From JANXUC01 sp964619065 (GTDB taxonomy: Bacteria > Acidobacteriota > Terriglobia > Terriglobales > Acidobacteriaceae): 64,000 nt of DNA. The DNA lies in contig CAZUCC010000008.1 of assembly GCA_964619065.1 (NCBI GenBank), positions 33,639 to 97,638 on the forward strand. Reading direction: 5' to 3'. The translations under genes were made by a program, and so were the position numbers. The notes beneath the pieces are model-generated. The model was not told where the DNA came from. It made no database searches and saw nothing but the letters and a program-made list of their open reading frames with translations. Below, in pieces: positions 9,283 through 18,095 of the stretch. Numbering within the stretch: position 1 is the first letter of the stretch; each line of letters begins with the position of its first letter.

Positions 9283-12200
9283 TTAGTACGCGCCCGCAGT
9301 AGCTGCAGCGATCGCGTTGACGTCGGCGCCCATGTCCTTTCCGTCGGAAGCCGCACTCGCAAAGCGGGTTCCCGATTTCAAGTGGTAGTCGCCGCCGTTG
9401 CCGTTGTTGAAGTTCACGAATCCTACCGAGTTGCCGTCCGGCATCAACGTATTGCCGCTCGGCCATGAGGACGTCGGATACTGAGCCGGAACCGCCAGCA
9501 GCGCGTTGCTGCTGAAGGTATAGGCAGTGAAGCAGCTATTCAACACGGCGGAAGGCACTTTCGGGTTGAAGGCACAATTGTTCGCGCCGCCGCCGACCGT
9601 CCAAATTGGGTACGCTCCCGTGGTTACAATGCTGTTGGAGAATACGAAGTTTGGCATCTTCGGAGTGAGGTTGTTCCCCAGAACGAACAATGCGTGGTTC
9701 GGGAACGCCGTGATGTGCGTGAACTGCACATCGCTCAGCATGGGAGATCCCGGCGACATTGAAACCTGCGCCAGCTGTCCTTGTCCGTTATAAGCGGTTG
9801 GGTCGATGTCGTCCAGAATCACATCGTGAATGCTGTAGCGCTCACCTGCGAACGCTATGCCTCCTGTATCCGACGGGACATTGGCGATCTGAAATCCGCC
9901 ACCAATGTGACTGAATTTGTTGTACCGGATTGTGACATCCGTGACCTGACAGATGGGGCAAAGGTTACCCTTGGGGGAAGACTGGTTTTTCGGGGTTAGC
10001 AAGACCGTGAACCCGGCCTGCGAGAATCCGCCCCAGGTGTTTTCCACGATGTTGCCCTCAAACAGCACGCGCTGCGCGTTTTTAAGTTCCAGGTGATTTT
10101 TCACGGCGAACGGATTGCCATGATTCCCCAAAACCAGATTAGGTTGTCCAGCCATCCACGTTAGAGGTTTGAAGAGATGGTTGTGGCGGATCTCAATATC
10201 AGCCGGGGTCGCCGTGGAATAGCCGCCACCGAAGAGGATGACCTCGCCGGAGGATTCCAGGAAGTTGTTTACGATTTTCCAGGGACCAGCCGTCGTGCTG
10301 CCGAGTCCGCCCGAGACTGTCTGCGCATCCGTACAGCTTCCAGTATTGGATTCGCAATGAAAGTCGTTGAGGTAAGAATCTACGAGCGCTGCATAGTTGA
10401 TAGTACCCAGATGGAATCCGCGGGAGGTGTCATCCTTCTGCGTGCCATGCAGCCAGACGCGATCCAGAATAATGTGATCGTTGCCTCCGGCCACGGGGAA
10501 TACCAGGTTGCCGATGAAGCCTCCATTGGCTAACCGGGTGATTTCCAGTCCGATGAGGCGGTAATGGTTGGCTCCAGCCGCGAGAGCGACAGGTCCGGAA
10601 CCGGCATTCGTATTGATGACCAGTTTCGCCATCACGTTTTGTACGGTTGTGCAGTTCAGAGCCGGACGTCCCGGCAGGGAAGCCACGCCAGCATAGCAAG
10701 GAGTAATACGCGTGCCTTCTGCGGGCAGGGCAGAGTCTGGCGCCGATGTGCGGACAATGATCCAGTGCAGATCATCGCAACTCTTACCGGGGAAGTTAAA
10801 GCCACCCGTGAAGGTTGCGCCGGCGAGCAAGCGGATTGTGTCACCGCACGCCGAAGCATTCAGCGCTGCCTGCAAACTCGCGCTGTCGGAAACCTGCCAA
10901 ACCTTGCCGTTCGCAGGCGTGTTGGCTAAGGCGCTCAGAACGTAGGCCCGCGGAAGCTCCGCCGGACCATCGAACTTCCCGTTGCTGCTCGAGAGATCCA
11001 CGATCAAAGTCAGGCTAGCTGTGGCGCTGTGAGACGCAGAGTCGGCTACCCGCGCAGTGAACGAGAACGTGCCCGTTTGCGAAGTGCTGCCGCTCAGGCC
11101 TCCGGATGAATTCAAGGACAAGCCAGTGGGGAGCGTTCCAGATGCCACACTCCAGGAATAGGGCGTTGTACCGCCTGTCGCCGCGAGACTCGCGGAATAC
11201 GCTGAACCTTGCGTCGCATCCGGCAGCGAACCCGTCGAAACAGCCAGGGCCGGAGTGGAGATCGGCGTCACCGAAATCGTCGAGGATGCGGATGCGCTTG
11301 AAGACGCCATGCTGGTCGCCGTCACCGTGGCGGTGGTTGGGCTGGATACGGTTGGCGCTGTGAATAAGCCACTGGTGGAGATTGATCCGGCGCTGGTACT
11401 CCATCGCACTTGCGTATTGCTAGTTCCACTCACTGTAGCGGTCAACAGCTGAGTGGCGGCGGAAGCGACGGTGGCGCTTGTTGGGGAGACCGTTACGGTG
11501 ACAGTTGGCGCCTTCGGCGTCACCGAAATCGTCGAAGATGCGGATACGCTTGGGGCCGCCATGCTGGTCGCCGTTACCGTGGCGGTGGTTGCGCTGGATA
11601 CGGTTGGCGCCGTAAATAAGCCACTGGCGGAGATCGTTCCGGCGCTGGCGCTCCATCGCACTTGTGTATTGCTGGTTCCACTCACTGTAGCGGTCAACAG
11701 CTGAGTAGCGGCGGAAGCGACGGTGGCTCTCGTTGGGGAGACCGTTACGGTGACCGTGGGTGCCTTCGGCGTCACTGAAATCGTCGAGGATGCGGATGCG
11801 CTTGAAGACGCCATGCTGGTCGCCGTCACCGTGGCGGTGGTTGCGCTGGACACTGTCGGCGCTGTAAATAAGCCACTGGCGGAGATCGATCCGGCGCTGG
11901 CGCTCCATCTCACTTGCACATTTTCCGTTCCACGAACCACAGCAGTAAGCTGTTGGGTTGCACCCGAAGCAACTGTCGCACTCGTTGGGGTCACAGTCAC
12001 CGTGACATTAGCTGGCGGAGCGGATACGGTCATAAGAAGTCCGAGATCCGCGTGATATGCCTTTTGAGCGCTGAAGACCCGAACTGTGAAGCTGCTGGAT
12101 CCAGACTTCGACGGTGTTCCCGTAATGGCGCCCGTGACAGCATGAAGAATCAGACCGGCGGGCAGTTGTCCGGAAATCACTGAAAACTGGTAAGGACCGC

Positions 12201-12462
12201 TCGCACCGCGCGCAATAATCTGGCCGCTGTAAGGAGTACCCTGCGTGGCCTTGCCCAGAATCGCAGTCAGTCGGACAGGAGTGCGATTGGCGGCTACGCT
12301 CATGACGGCTCTTACGGACGTGCCGGTCTCGCTCGAGCGAGCAGCCGCCATACCTGATTGCGTAGCGGCCAGCGCGACGAAAAGAACAGTCAAGACGAAA
12401 CGCTTTGAATGACAAACGCCGAGGCTGGATGACGAAATTGCGGCAACATGACTTGTAGACAT
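9283..12462 (-). CDS. Large secreted protein: Ig-like domains plus beta-helix
   Basis: 1,059 residues. A signal peptide (residues about 20-40, F-V-L-T-V-L-F-V-A-L-A-A) is followed by a putative Ig (He_PIG-like) domain, three near-identical 84-residue Ig-like repeats of the BIG type (each with S-G-L-F-T-A-P-T and ending I-S-V-T-P), another He_PIG-like domain (D-A-T-Q-G-S-A-Y-S), and then a beta-helix region of about 560 residues paralogous to the gene at 7378. The Ig units probably act as a stalk or adhesin part and the beta-helix binds or processes a surface polysaccharide; this is inference. An AGGGG box lies seven bases before the ATG. The gene has its own upstream spacer and downstream terminator. 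Confidence 0.82.
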   Translation of the reverse strand: MSTSHVAAISSSSLGVCHSKRFVLTVLFVALAATQSGMAAARSSETGTSVRAVMSVAANRTPVRLTAILGKATQGTPYSGQIIARGASGPYQFSVISGQLPAGLILHAVTGAITGTPSKSGSSSFTVRVFSAQKAYHADLGLLMTVSAPPANVTVTVTPTSATVASGATQQLTAVVRGTENVQVRWSASAGSISASGLFTAPTVSSATTATVTATSMASSSASASSTISVTPKAPTVTVTVSPTRATVASAATQLLTATVSGTSNTQVRWSASAGTISASGLFTAPTVSSATTATVTATSMAAPSVSASSTISVTPKAPTVTVTVSPTSATVASAATQLLTATVSGTSNTQVRWSTSAGSISTSGLFTAPTVSSPTTATVTATSMASSSASASSTISVTPISTPALAVSTGSLPDATQGSAYSASLAATGGTTPYSWSVASGTLPTGLSLNSSGGLSGSTSQTGTFSFTARVADSASHSATASLTLIVDLSSSNGKFDGPAELPRAYVLSALANTPANGKVWQVSDSASLQAALNASACGDTIRLLAGATFTGGFNFPGKSCDDLHWIIVRTSAPDSALPAEGTRITPCYAGVASLPGRPALNCTTVQNVMAKLVINTNAGSGPVALAAGANHYRLIGLEITRLANGGFIGNLVFPVAGGNDHIILDRVWLHGTQKDDTSRGFHLGTINYAALVDSYLNDFHCESNTGSCTDAQTVSGGLGSTTAGPWKIVNNFLESSGEVILFGGGYSTATPADIEIRHNHLFKPLTWMAGQPNLVLGNHGNPFAVKNHLELKNAQRVLFEGNIVENTWGGFSQAGFTVLLTPKNQSSPKGNLCPICQVTDVTIRYNKFSHIGGGFQIANVPSDTGGIAFAGERYSIHDVILDDIDPTAYNGQGQLAQVSMSPGSPMLSDVQFTHITAFPNHALFVLGNNLTPKMPNFVFSNSIVTTGAYPIWTVGGGANNCAFNPKVPSAVLNSCFTAYTFSSNALLAVPAQYPTSSWPSGNTLMPDGNSVGFVNFNNGNGGDYHLKSGTRFASAASDGKDMGADVNAIAAATAGAY
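11254..12009 (-). repeat. Three in-frame 252-bp tandem repeats
   Basis: Three head-to-tail copies of a 252-base unit, each coding for 84 residues of Ig-like domain in the gene at 9283. The same landmark on the plus strand (GGCGTCACYGAAATCGTC) recurs near 11265, 11517 and 11768. Near-identity at DNA level points to recent expansion or homogenisation, and copy number may vary between strains. Confidence 0.85.
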
Positions 12463-12785
12463 TACACGCCCCTATCGAACTGAGTTTGGGGGAACTCGCG
12501 TGTCGAGTCCTTGAAAACGACTCTAAGTGCGGGTCGAGCAGGCGGATAGGTCTCAGTAGTTCACGCGCTGGTTCTGTTAGGACATGTACTATCGCATTGC
12601 AGCCCAATTACTTCCGTGTTGTTCACTGCCACTCACGCGCAGGTCGGCGATTGTGCGTGGACTCGCCTGCGAAGCTCCGTTTGGCGGGGCATTTGGGCGG
12701 TTCTTAAGGGCTTCTCTGGAACGGACGGGAAAACGAATTCGACCAAAGGGCGATCCCGACGTCCCGACTTGGCTTCCTCGGAGGG
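12463..12785. other. Intergenic spacer upstream of the Ig/beta-helix gene
   Basis: A 323-base gap between the deacetylase gene (read toward it) and the start of the Ig/beta-helix gene. It must hold that gene's promoter, but I see no convincing -35/-10 pair, no terminator hairpin and no palindrome of the GTGCA type. A short EcoRI-like palindrome near 12734 is unlikely to mean anything. Confidence 0.5.
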
Positions 12786-13559
12786 CTATTTTCCTAGTAA
12801 TAGGCCGCGGATCCTGTCGTAAATGGAATTCCCCAGGAACGTTTTCGCCGTGGCGCGGGCCTGATCGTTCCACCGCGTCCGCCACAAGCCTTGGTTCTGG
12901 CAAATACGCCAGAAGGGCCCGATGGGGGTCCCCCGCATGATGGCCACGCGCCCCAGAGAAAATGGATCGGTTTGCACCGTATTTGCGATGGCACGGCTGG
13001 TGGCCATGGATTTGTACCCCGCTTCCCGAACCGCCAGCACGACCCGCGCGTCGAATCTGCCGCCAGGGCAGGAGAAGTGAGCGACCGCGCGTCCAGTCAT
13101 TTGCTCCAGGCGGCTTTTGGGGACGGCAATCTCCTCCGGCAGAGCCTCTGTCGCCAAGTCGCTAAGATAAGGATGAGTCATCGAGTGGCAGCCTATATCG
13201 AAGCCGAGATTGCTGAGTTCGCGCACCTGGGCCGGTGAGAGGAAACCTCGTTTCCCGAGGAAACCGACCGTAATGTAGAACGTTCCACCGAATCCAGCCT
13301 CTTGGAGTAAGGGCGCTGCGGTGAGGAGGTCCGTTTCGCAGCCATCATCAAATGTAAAGACCACCCCTGGGGCCACAGGCAAGGACAACGCCTGATCGAC
13401 GCTCATCCCATGCCAGCCGTTCTGCTTGAGATGGTTAAGATGGGCGCGAAAGTCAGCCTCGGAGACGATGTAACGAACGTAACCCGGTTCGGATTGGCAG
13501 AGCGCACGGCCCGGCAACTCGATCTCGTGATACATCAGATAAACTAGGCTACCGGACAT
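12786..13559 (-). CDS. Polysaccharide deacetylase (NodB family)
   Basis: About 257 residues. V-Y-L-M-Y-H-E-I begins the fold; V-F-T-F-D-D-G-C carries the catalytic Asp and metal Asp; D-I-G-C-H-S-M-T-H-P supplies the H-x-x-x-H metal ligands; and F-S-C-P-G-G-R-F-D is motif 3. The enzyme would remove acetyl groups from N-acetyl sugars of the glycan. No signal peptide is visible. The ATG at 13559 is preferred because of an AGGGAAGG box six bases upstream; a GTG at 13586 is less likely. It follows the transferase gene at 13593 by about 30 bases and probably ends the operon that starts with the dehydrogenase at 19418. Confidence 0.87.
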   Translation of the reverse strand: MSGSLVYLMYHEIELPGRALCQSEPGYVRYIVSEADFRAHLNHLKQNGWHGMSVDQALSLPVAPGVVFTFDDGCETDLLTAAPLLQEAGFGGTFYITVGFLGKRGFLSPAQVRELSNLGFDIGCHSMTHPYLSDLATEALPEEIAVPKSRLEQMTGRAVAHFSCPGGRFDARVVLAVREAGYKSMATSRAIANTVQTDPFSLGRVAIMRGTPIGPFWRICQNQGLWRTRWNDQARATAKTFLGNSIYDRIRGLLLGK

Positions 13560-13592
13560 GCTGTGCCTTCCCTGGGGAGGAGCCACTAGGAA

Positions 13593-14705
13593 TCATAAGT
13601 TCACCGGGCCATCGCCGTCCCCACGATTGAGGTGCAGTTCCGGGGACGTTGATTCCAGCGGTGACAGCAGTTCAGTTAAAGACTTTCCGGCGGCGAAAAT
13701 AAAGTTCGAAGGGCCGGAAAAAAAGCCCCCCTTCTTTAGTGCCGTGCCCCAGGCCGCATGTTGCTGGTTGGAGACGATGAGATCTACGCCTCGATCCTGA
13801 AGAAAGCACGTTGCTGCATGCACCACCACGGAGGCGTTTTCCGGCAAAGTAAGGCAGTCTGCGATCGATCCAAGGCGCATGTCGCCGAAGTATTTATTGT
13901 CGTTCATCTGCGTGTCGAGCAAGACCGCCCAGCCCAAGACCTCGCTGCCCCGGCTGACCTTCAAGCGCACAAAACTTTTGTCGTTAGGATAAAGAACGTT
14001 AAGGTTCGCGCGATCACGGCAAGCAAGCAAGGCATAGCGAGGCTGGCATTGCTGCCAGACTTCATCGGCCCATTCTCCAAAGCTGGCGACAGGCTCGGTG
14101 TTGGCCGCTGCACCGGTTCCAAGGGAACGAATTCGTTGCACAGCATGGATTCCCAGCCAGCCCGCACCTGTGAACGCCGCCAGGTTGGCTGCAAGCCTTC
14201 GGAGAGGAGACTGCCGCAAAAGCGCAACATTGCGTAGAAATTTTACTGGGTGGTTGACCTTGAAATGAAATGGAACGGCCTGCAAACTCCAGCCCATGGC
14301 TTTGAGCATCTGCGGCAGAGGGTTATGGAAGCCTCCCATTCCCAGAGCGAAAAGCAGAGGTTGGGACTGGATGGCGTGACGCAACAAATGCACGCCGACG
14401 CTGGCGTAGGTCTTGTTCACGATGCCTTCGGAAAGCGGCAGCCGGTAGAAACCTACGCGGCGCATCTCGCCGCGAAAGGAGAAATCCTGAAATTTGAGAA
14501 TGTAACCGCCGCGGACCGCATCTCCGTCCGTAGCGATGAAATATTCCTGATAAATCCTGCGCCCGTCGAGCTTAGGCAGCCAATGAGGAATATTGCTTTC
14601 CGGGAAATGAAACTCCGGCGCAATGCCACCAGCCGCCAGCCGCTGGTTGAAGGCTTGTACCGCAGGAATCCACTCTTGCGTGTAGGGCTGGATGGCGATG
14701 GCCAT
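13593..14705 (-). CDS. GNAT/FemAB-like acyl- or aminoacyl-transferase
   Basis: A 370-residue soluble protein with two GNAT-like halves. The N-terminal half has R-I-Y-Q-E-Y-F-I-A-T-D-G followed by G-G-Y-I-L-K-F-Q-D-F and V-G-F-Y-R-L-P-L-S-E-G; the C-terminal half has R-L-K-V-S-R-G-S-E-V-L-G-W-A-V-L-L-D. Proteins of this kind occur in exopolysaccharide loci, often next to acyl carrier proteins. Here it is eleven bases after an ACP and next to an FkbH protein, which suggests it transfers the glyceryl or acyl group carried by that ACP to a sugar. That role is inferred from context only. Confidence 0.65.
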   Translation of the reverse strand: MAIAIQPYTQEWIPAVQAFNQRLAAGGIAPEFHFPESNIPHWLPKLDGRRIYQEYFIATDGDAVRGGYILKFQDFSFRGEMRRVGFYRLPLSEGIVNKTYASVGVHLLRHAIQSQPLLFALGMGGFHNPLPQMLKAMGWSLQAVPFHFKVNHPVKFLRNVALLRQSPLRRLAANLAAFTGAGWLGIHAVQRIRSLGTGAAANTEPVASFGEWADEVWQQCQPRYALLACRDRANLNVLYPNDKSFVRLKVSRGSEVLGWAVLLDTQMNDNKYFGDMRLGSIADCLTLPENASVVVHAATCFLQDRGVDLIVSNQQHAAWGTALKKGGFFSGPSNFIFAAGKSLTELLSPLESTSPELHLNRGDGDGPVNL

Positions 14706-14716
14706 AAGCAGAATCG

Positions 14717-14962
14717 CTAGTCTTGGTGGACCTTGCTGCCGAGGACTTCGAGGATGCGTTCGATGCTGATCATCTTGTCGATTTCTTCAGGATCGAACTG
14801 CGTATCGAATTCTTGCTCCAGTGCCAGGATCAGATTCAGATGATGAACGGAATCCCAAGTTCCGATAGTTTCGGGCGAAGATTGCAAGGTGATCTGACTG
14901 GCGGAAACTTGCAACACATCGGCGGCAATGCCGCGTACGCGCTCCAATACTGGCGAGGTCAT
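14717..14962 (-). CDS. Stand-alone acyl carrier protein
   Basis: An 81-residue, acidic carrier protein. The pantetheine attachment serine is Ser38 in G-T-W-D-S-V-H-H-L, a form of the DSL motif seen in carrier proteins paired with FkbH-type enzymes. The ATG at 14962 overlaps the FkbH stop by four bases (ATGA) and has a GGAGA box upstream, so the two are translationally coupled. It is expected to carry a glyceryl unit loaded by the FkbH protein and hand it to a transferase. It needs a phosphopantetheinyl transferase; one is encoded at 29127, though it may serve only the NRPS. Confidence 0.85.
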   Translation of the reverse strand: MTSPVLERVRGIAADVLQVSASQITLQSSPETIGTWDSVHHLNLILALEQEFDTQFDPEEIDKMISIERILEVLGSKVHQD

Positions 14963-16839
14963 TGAGGGTCTCCGTTCAGCACAGTCATCCGAACCCATTC
15001 CGGGCAGGGCAGGGACTGTTCGTTAAGGTCTAGAGCCCATAGGGCGCCTGTGCTGTCCTCCTTCAACATAGCGAATCCGTGGCTGGGATAGAAGTCTTTC
15101 GCGGGTGCATTTTTCTTGGTGGGCAGGAACCAGCCCTCCATGCGGCGCGCGCCGCGTGCACGCGCGTGACCAGCCAGGAAAGATAAGAGTGCAGTTTCCA
15201 CGGTACGGCCAATCACGCGGCAACTCATCAGTAACGTATCGATTTCGCAAACGTCTGCGGTTTCACGGGTGATCGCCACACCGACCAAGCCGTTGTCTCC
15301 GAAGCGGTCCTTCACGCGCAACGAAAAGCAGTTAAAATTTCCAGATCCAACCATTTCCAACAACTGCGGCTCAGAATAACGGCGTGTGGTGAGATTGAAC
15401 TGATTGGTCTTGTTGGTGAGCTGCGCGATACGCGTCAGCGTCGCCTTGGTCAGCGCAGCAATTTCAGCTTCTTGCTGCAGAGAGCGGTAGAAGTCTTCGC
15501 GGGAAGTAATCGTCTGTTCCAGTTCCTCGCGTTCGCGCTGGGCTTGGTAGTACGAGCCACGCTGTTGATCTTCGGTGGATAGTACCAGCCGCTCAAACAC
15601 TGGGCACTCACGTACCGTCCGGGCGAAGGCCATGGGGTCTGTGGGCAGATCGATCACGCGAACTTCCGGAAGTTGGCTCCGCACCTGCTGCCGCTCGATC
15701 GGGTTGTCATCGAGAAAAGCGAGAGCGTCCACCCCGATGTTCAATTCTTTGGCAATGTCGCGAAGGTTTTGCGCTTTGTCGGTCCAGTTAATGCGCATCG
15801 CTGCGAAATGCTTGGGCGTGAGCAGCATGCCGGGATGGTTCCGCAGCGCTTCTTGCGCGTCTTCAAGGTTGTTCTTGCTGCAGATGGCGAGCAAAATGCC
15901 GCGTTGGTGTAGATCGAGAAGAGCGCGTTGCAACTCCTGGAAAGCGGCGCCTGGATACTCGCCACCCAGCTTGATCCCGTTCATGCCGTCTTCCCCAATG
16001 ACGCCGCCCCAGAGCGTGTTATCCAGGTCGACGACCAGAGCCTTGGCAACCTTGCCTGTGAGCGGATGAAGGAAACGCAGCCATTCCTTCACCAGATGGT
16101 GCGTGTTCTGCGCCGCCATCGGGAGGCGCACCGTCAGCCACTTTCGCTCATCGTGCCACTGCAGGCGTCCGTGGCGTGCGATCAGCGCGTCGTAATCCAG
16201 CACGTACACGCCGGTATTTTCTGCAGCGAGGCTACACAACTCGCGATTGATCCGCTCGATCACAATGTGCTGACTGCTGGAAGACTGGTCGTCGAAAACG
16301 CCGCGATTCGGGAACGCCGGTTGTTCGAAGTTGTGCACAACCAAATGCGCTTGGCAGTGAGCACGAAAACTGCGGACCCAGCCGCGGAAGTCCGCGATCA
16401 CACGTGAGCCGGTGGACTGTACCTGCTCCTCAGACATGTGCGAGAAATCACGCCACAGGTCTGGCGCCAGATCTCGCGTTTGCACCGCCAGAATGACCGC
16501 ATCCGGCTGGAACGCATAAAGCTGGCTGCCGGGATCGACGATCTCCTGCACGTAGGCGTTGAATTCGGAGAGCTGGACTGTCAGGTCCACTCCCGCGGTG
16601 AAGGCTGCGGCACGCAGCGGTGGGATCATGGGTTCGACGGTATACGAACGTAAAATCGCGAGCCGATACGGCTGCAGATTCACTCTTCCGCGGAGCTGTT
16701 CGAAACGACCAACCACAAAGGATGCGGAGGAGGCGCTCGCATCTTGTCCCAAAAGCTCCGTAAGGCCGCGCGCGGCGGCAGCCGCTTCGCCGCTGGCGAT
16801 AAGGCGTTCGATTTCCTGGCGCAGTTCCGGAGTATTCAT
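14959..16839 (-). CDS. FkbH-like protein (HAD-IIIC glyceryl-ACP synthase)
   Basis: About 626 residues. An N-terminal domain of about 250 residues precedes a HAD phosphatase-like domain with V-D-L-D-N-T-L-W-G-G-V-I-G-E-D-G (Asp271 as nucleophile of the DxDxT motif), I-C-S-K-N-N, and F-L-D-D-N-P-I-E. A GNAT-like C-terminal domain follows (D-R-F-G-D-N-G-L-V-G, C-R-V-I-G-R-T-V-E). Known family members take 1,3-bisphosphoglycerate and place a glyceryl unit on an ACP. The ACP is encoded directly downstream. The ATG at 16839 is one base after the stop of the glycosyltransferase upstream, so the gene sits inside a tight operon. A related domain is embedded in the NRPS at 48301. Confidence 0.85.
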   Translation of the reverse strand: MNTPELRQEIERLIASGEAAAAARGLTELLGQDASASSASFVVGRFEQLRGRVNLQPYRLAILRSYTVEPMIPPLRAAAFTAGVDLTVQLSEFNAYVQEIVDPGSQLYAFQPDAVILAVQTRDLAPDLWRDFSHMSEEQVQSTGSRVIADFRGWVRSFRAHCQAHLVVHNFEQPAFPNRGVFDDQSSSSQHIVIERINRELCSLAAENTGVYVLDYDALIARHGRLQWHDERKWLTVRLPMAAQNTHHLVKEWLRFLHPLTGKVAKALVVDLDNTLWGGVIGEDGMNGIKLGGEYPGAAFQELQRALLDLHQRGILLAICSKNNLEDAQEALRNHPGMLLTPKHFAAMRINWTDKAQNLRDIAKELNIGVDALAFLDDNPIERQQVRSQLPEVRVIDLPTDPMAFARTVRECPVFERLVLSTEDQQRGSYYQAQREREELEQTITSREDFYRSLQQEAEIAALTKATLTRIAQLTNKTNQFNLTTRRYSEPQLLEMVGSGNFNCFSLRVKDRFGDNGLVGVAITRETADVCEIDTLLMSCRVIGRTVETALLSFLAGHARARGARRMEGWFLPTKKNAPAKDFYPSHGFAMLKEDSTGALWALDLNEQSLPCPEWVRMTVLNGDPQ

Positions 16840-16840
16840 A

Positions 16841-18082
16841 CTAATGAGCGTGCAGTGCAGCCGCCTCCTGCTTAGAGCCGGATGCGGCACGCATCGTCGT
16901 TTTCAGCACTTCCACAAATTGCCTGGTGATCACCGGCCAATCGTATTTTCCGGCCGTCATTGCGGCGGCTACTTCGAAACGACGCCTCACGGTCTCGTCC
17001 TGCAAGAACAGGATGATCGCCTTCGCAAAAGCAGAGGGATCGTCGGCCAAAACAATGTCCTGCCCGTGCGTCACATCCAACCCTTCGGCGCCGATTGTTG
17101 TGGAGACCGTGGCTTTACCTACCGCCATGCCTTCATAGATCTTGATGCGTGTTCCGCCACCGATGCGCAGCGGCACCACGAAAACAGAGGCTCGCCGCAA
17201 GTAATTCACGACGGAGGGCACGGTGCCTGTCACTTCCACCGAGTCGCTGGCCAGATTCTTAACACGCTGGTTCGGATTACGCCCCACAATCAAGAAGCGT
17301 GCGTTCGGGACTTGCGTCAGCACCTCGGGCCAGATTTCCTTGCAGAAGAACTCCACGCCATCGATATTTGGTTCCCAATCCATGGAACCAGTGAATACCA
17401 CGTCCAGCCGCCCCGGACGAACGTTGGGGTCGTACTGAAATTTCTTGAGGTCCACTCCCGTAGGCACCACGCTGATGTGTGTGGGCGGCACCATCGTGCT
17501 CATCACGTCGCGATCCGCGCCGGAAACAGCGATCACATGATGAAAGCGTCGCACCTGCTCCGGTTCGTAGCGGCGCATTTTGGCGTACTCAATCTTGGAG
17601 ACCATCCGTTCCAGCCATTCGACTTCGACCTCCGCCTTGCGCTTCCACAATATGCTTTCCACATTGTGCTGAAAGAGGGCAGTCGGCAGAGGCAGATCCT
17701 CCGGGAAGTTGAGTGTCGAGGAAAGGAAGTCGCAGACGGCCACGTCGAAACGGCGTTGCTGCACCCAATCCGCCACCAGTTTCTGCACCTTCTTATCAGT
17801 GAACTTGCTGACCGCATATGGTGCGCGCCATGTCAGGCGGCGCGCATAGTCAAGATAGCGCTCCAGCGGCTTCGTATCCGGCGCGCCCGTGTGCACGGTC
17901 ACAGTCCCGGGAATGTGCTTCAGAATTTCGCGCTCGTAAGCCTCGTCCCGCTCGCCCCCATAGTAAGAGAGATAGGTGAGTTCGTGTTCCACAGCCAGAC
18001 AGCGGAGGATGTTGTACGTGCGCAATTGCCCGCCGCTATCGAGGGGCAGGATTTTGCCAGGTTTGACCCAGAGTATCTTCAC
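16841..18082 (-). CDS. GT4-family glycosyltransferase
   Basis: A 413-residue GT-B enzyme. The N-terminus (I-L-W-V-K-P-G-K-I-L-P-L-D-S-G-G-Q-L-R) is the acceptor-side loop; the C-terminal half has V-F-T-G-S-M-D-W-E-P-N-I-D-G, F-L-I-V-G-R-N-P, and F-V-V-P-L-R-I-G-G-G-T-R-I-K-I-Y-E-G-M-A-V-G-K-A-T-V-S-T. It resembles glycosyltransferases of PEP-CTERM/exosortase-linked exopolysaccharide loci, although no exosortase is in the window. The start is a GTG 13 bases after the dehydrogenase stop. It probably adds a sugar derived from the GDP-mannose or GDP-mannuronate pathway, given its neighbour. Confidence 0.86.
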   Translation of the reverse strand: MKILWVKPGKILPLDSGGQLRTYNILRCLAVEHELTYLSYYGGERDEAYEREILKHIPGTVTVHTGAPDTKPLERYLDYARRLTWRAPYAVSKFTDKKVQKLVADWVQQRRFDVAVCDFLSSTLNFPEDLPLPTALFQHNVESILWKRKAEVEVEWLERMVSKIEYAKMRRYEPEQVRRFHHVIAVSGADRDVMSTMVPPTHISVVPTGVDLKKFQYDPNVRPGRLDVVFTGSMDWEPNIDGVEFFCKEIWPEVLTQVPNARFLIVGRNPNQRVKNLASDSVEVTGTVPSVVNYLRRASVFVVPLRIGGGTRIKIYEGMAVGKATVSTTIGAEGLDVTHGQDIVLADDPSAFAKAIILFLQDETVRRRFEVAAAMTAGKYDWPVITRQFVEVLKTTMRAASGSKQEAAALHAH

Positions 18083-18095
18083 GATTAGCCAGCGC

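Noticed and set aside
11254..12009. Regular repeats that could suggest CRISPR
   Set aside because: The unit is 252 bases, has no spacers and codes in frame for Ig-like domains.
16559..18088. Long open frame on the plus strand (about 509 codons) across the glycosyltransferase and FkbH genes
   Set aside because: It is antisense to two genes with clear family motifs and its translation has no recognisable domain; it arises from codon bias in high-G+C DNA.
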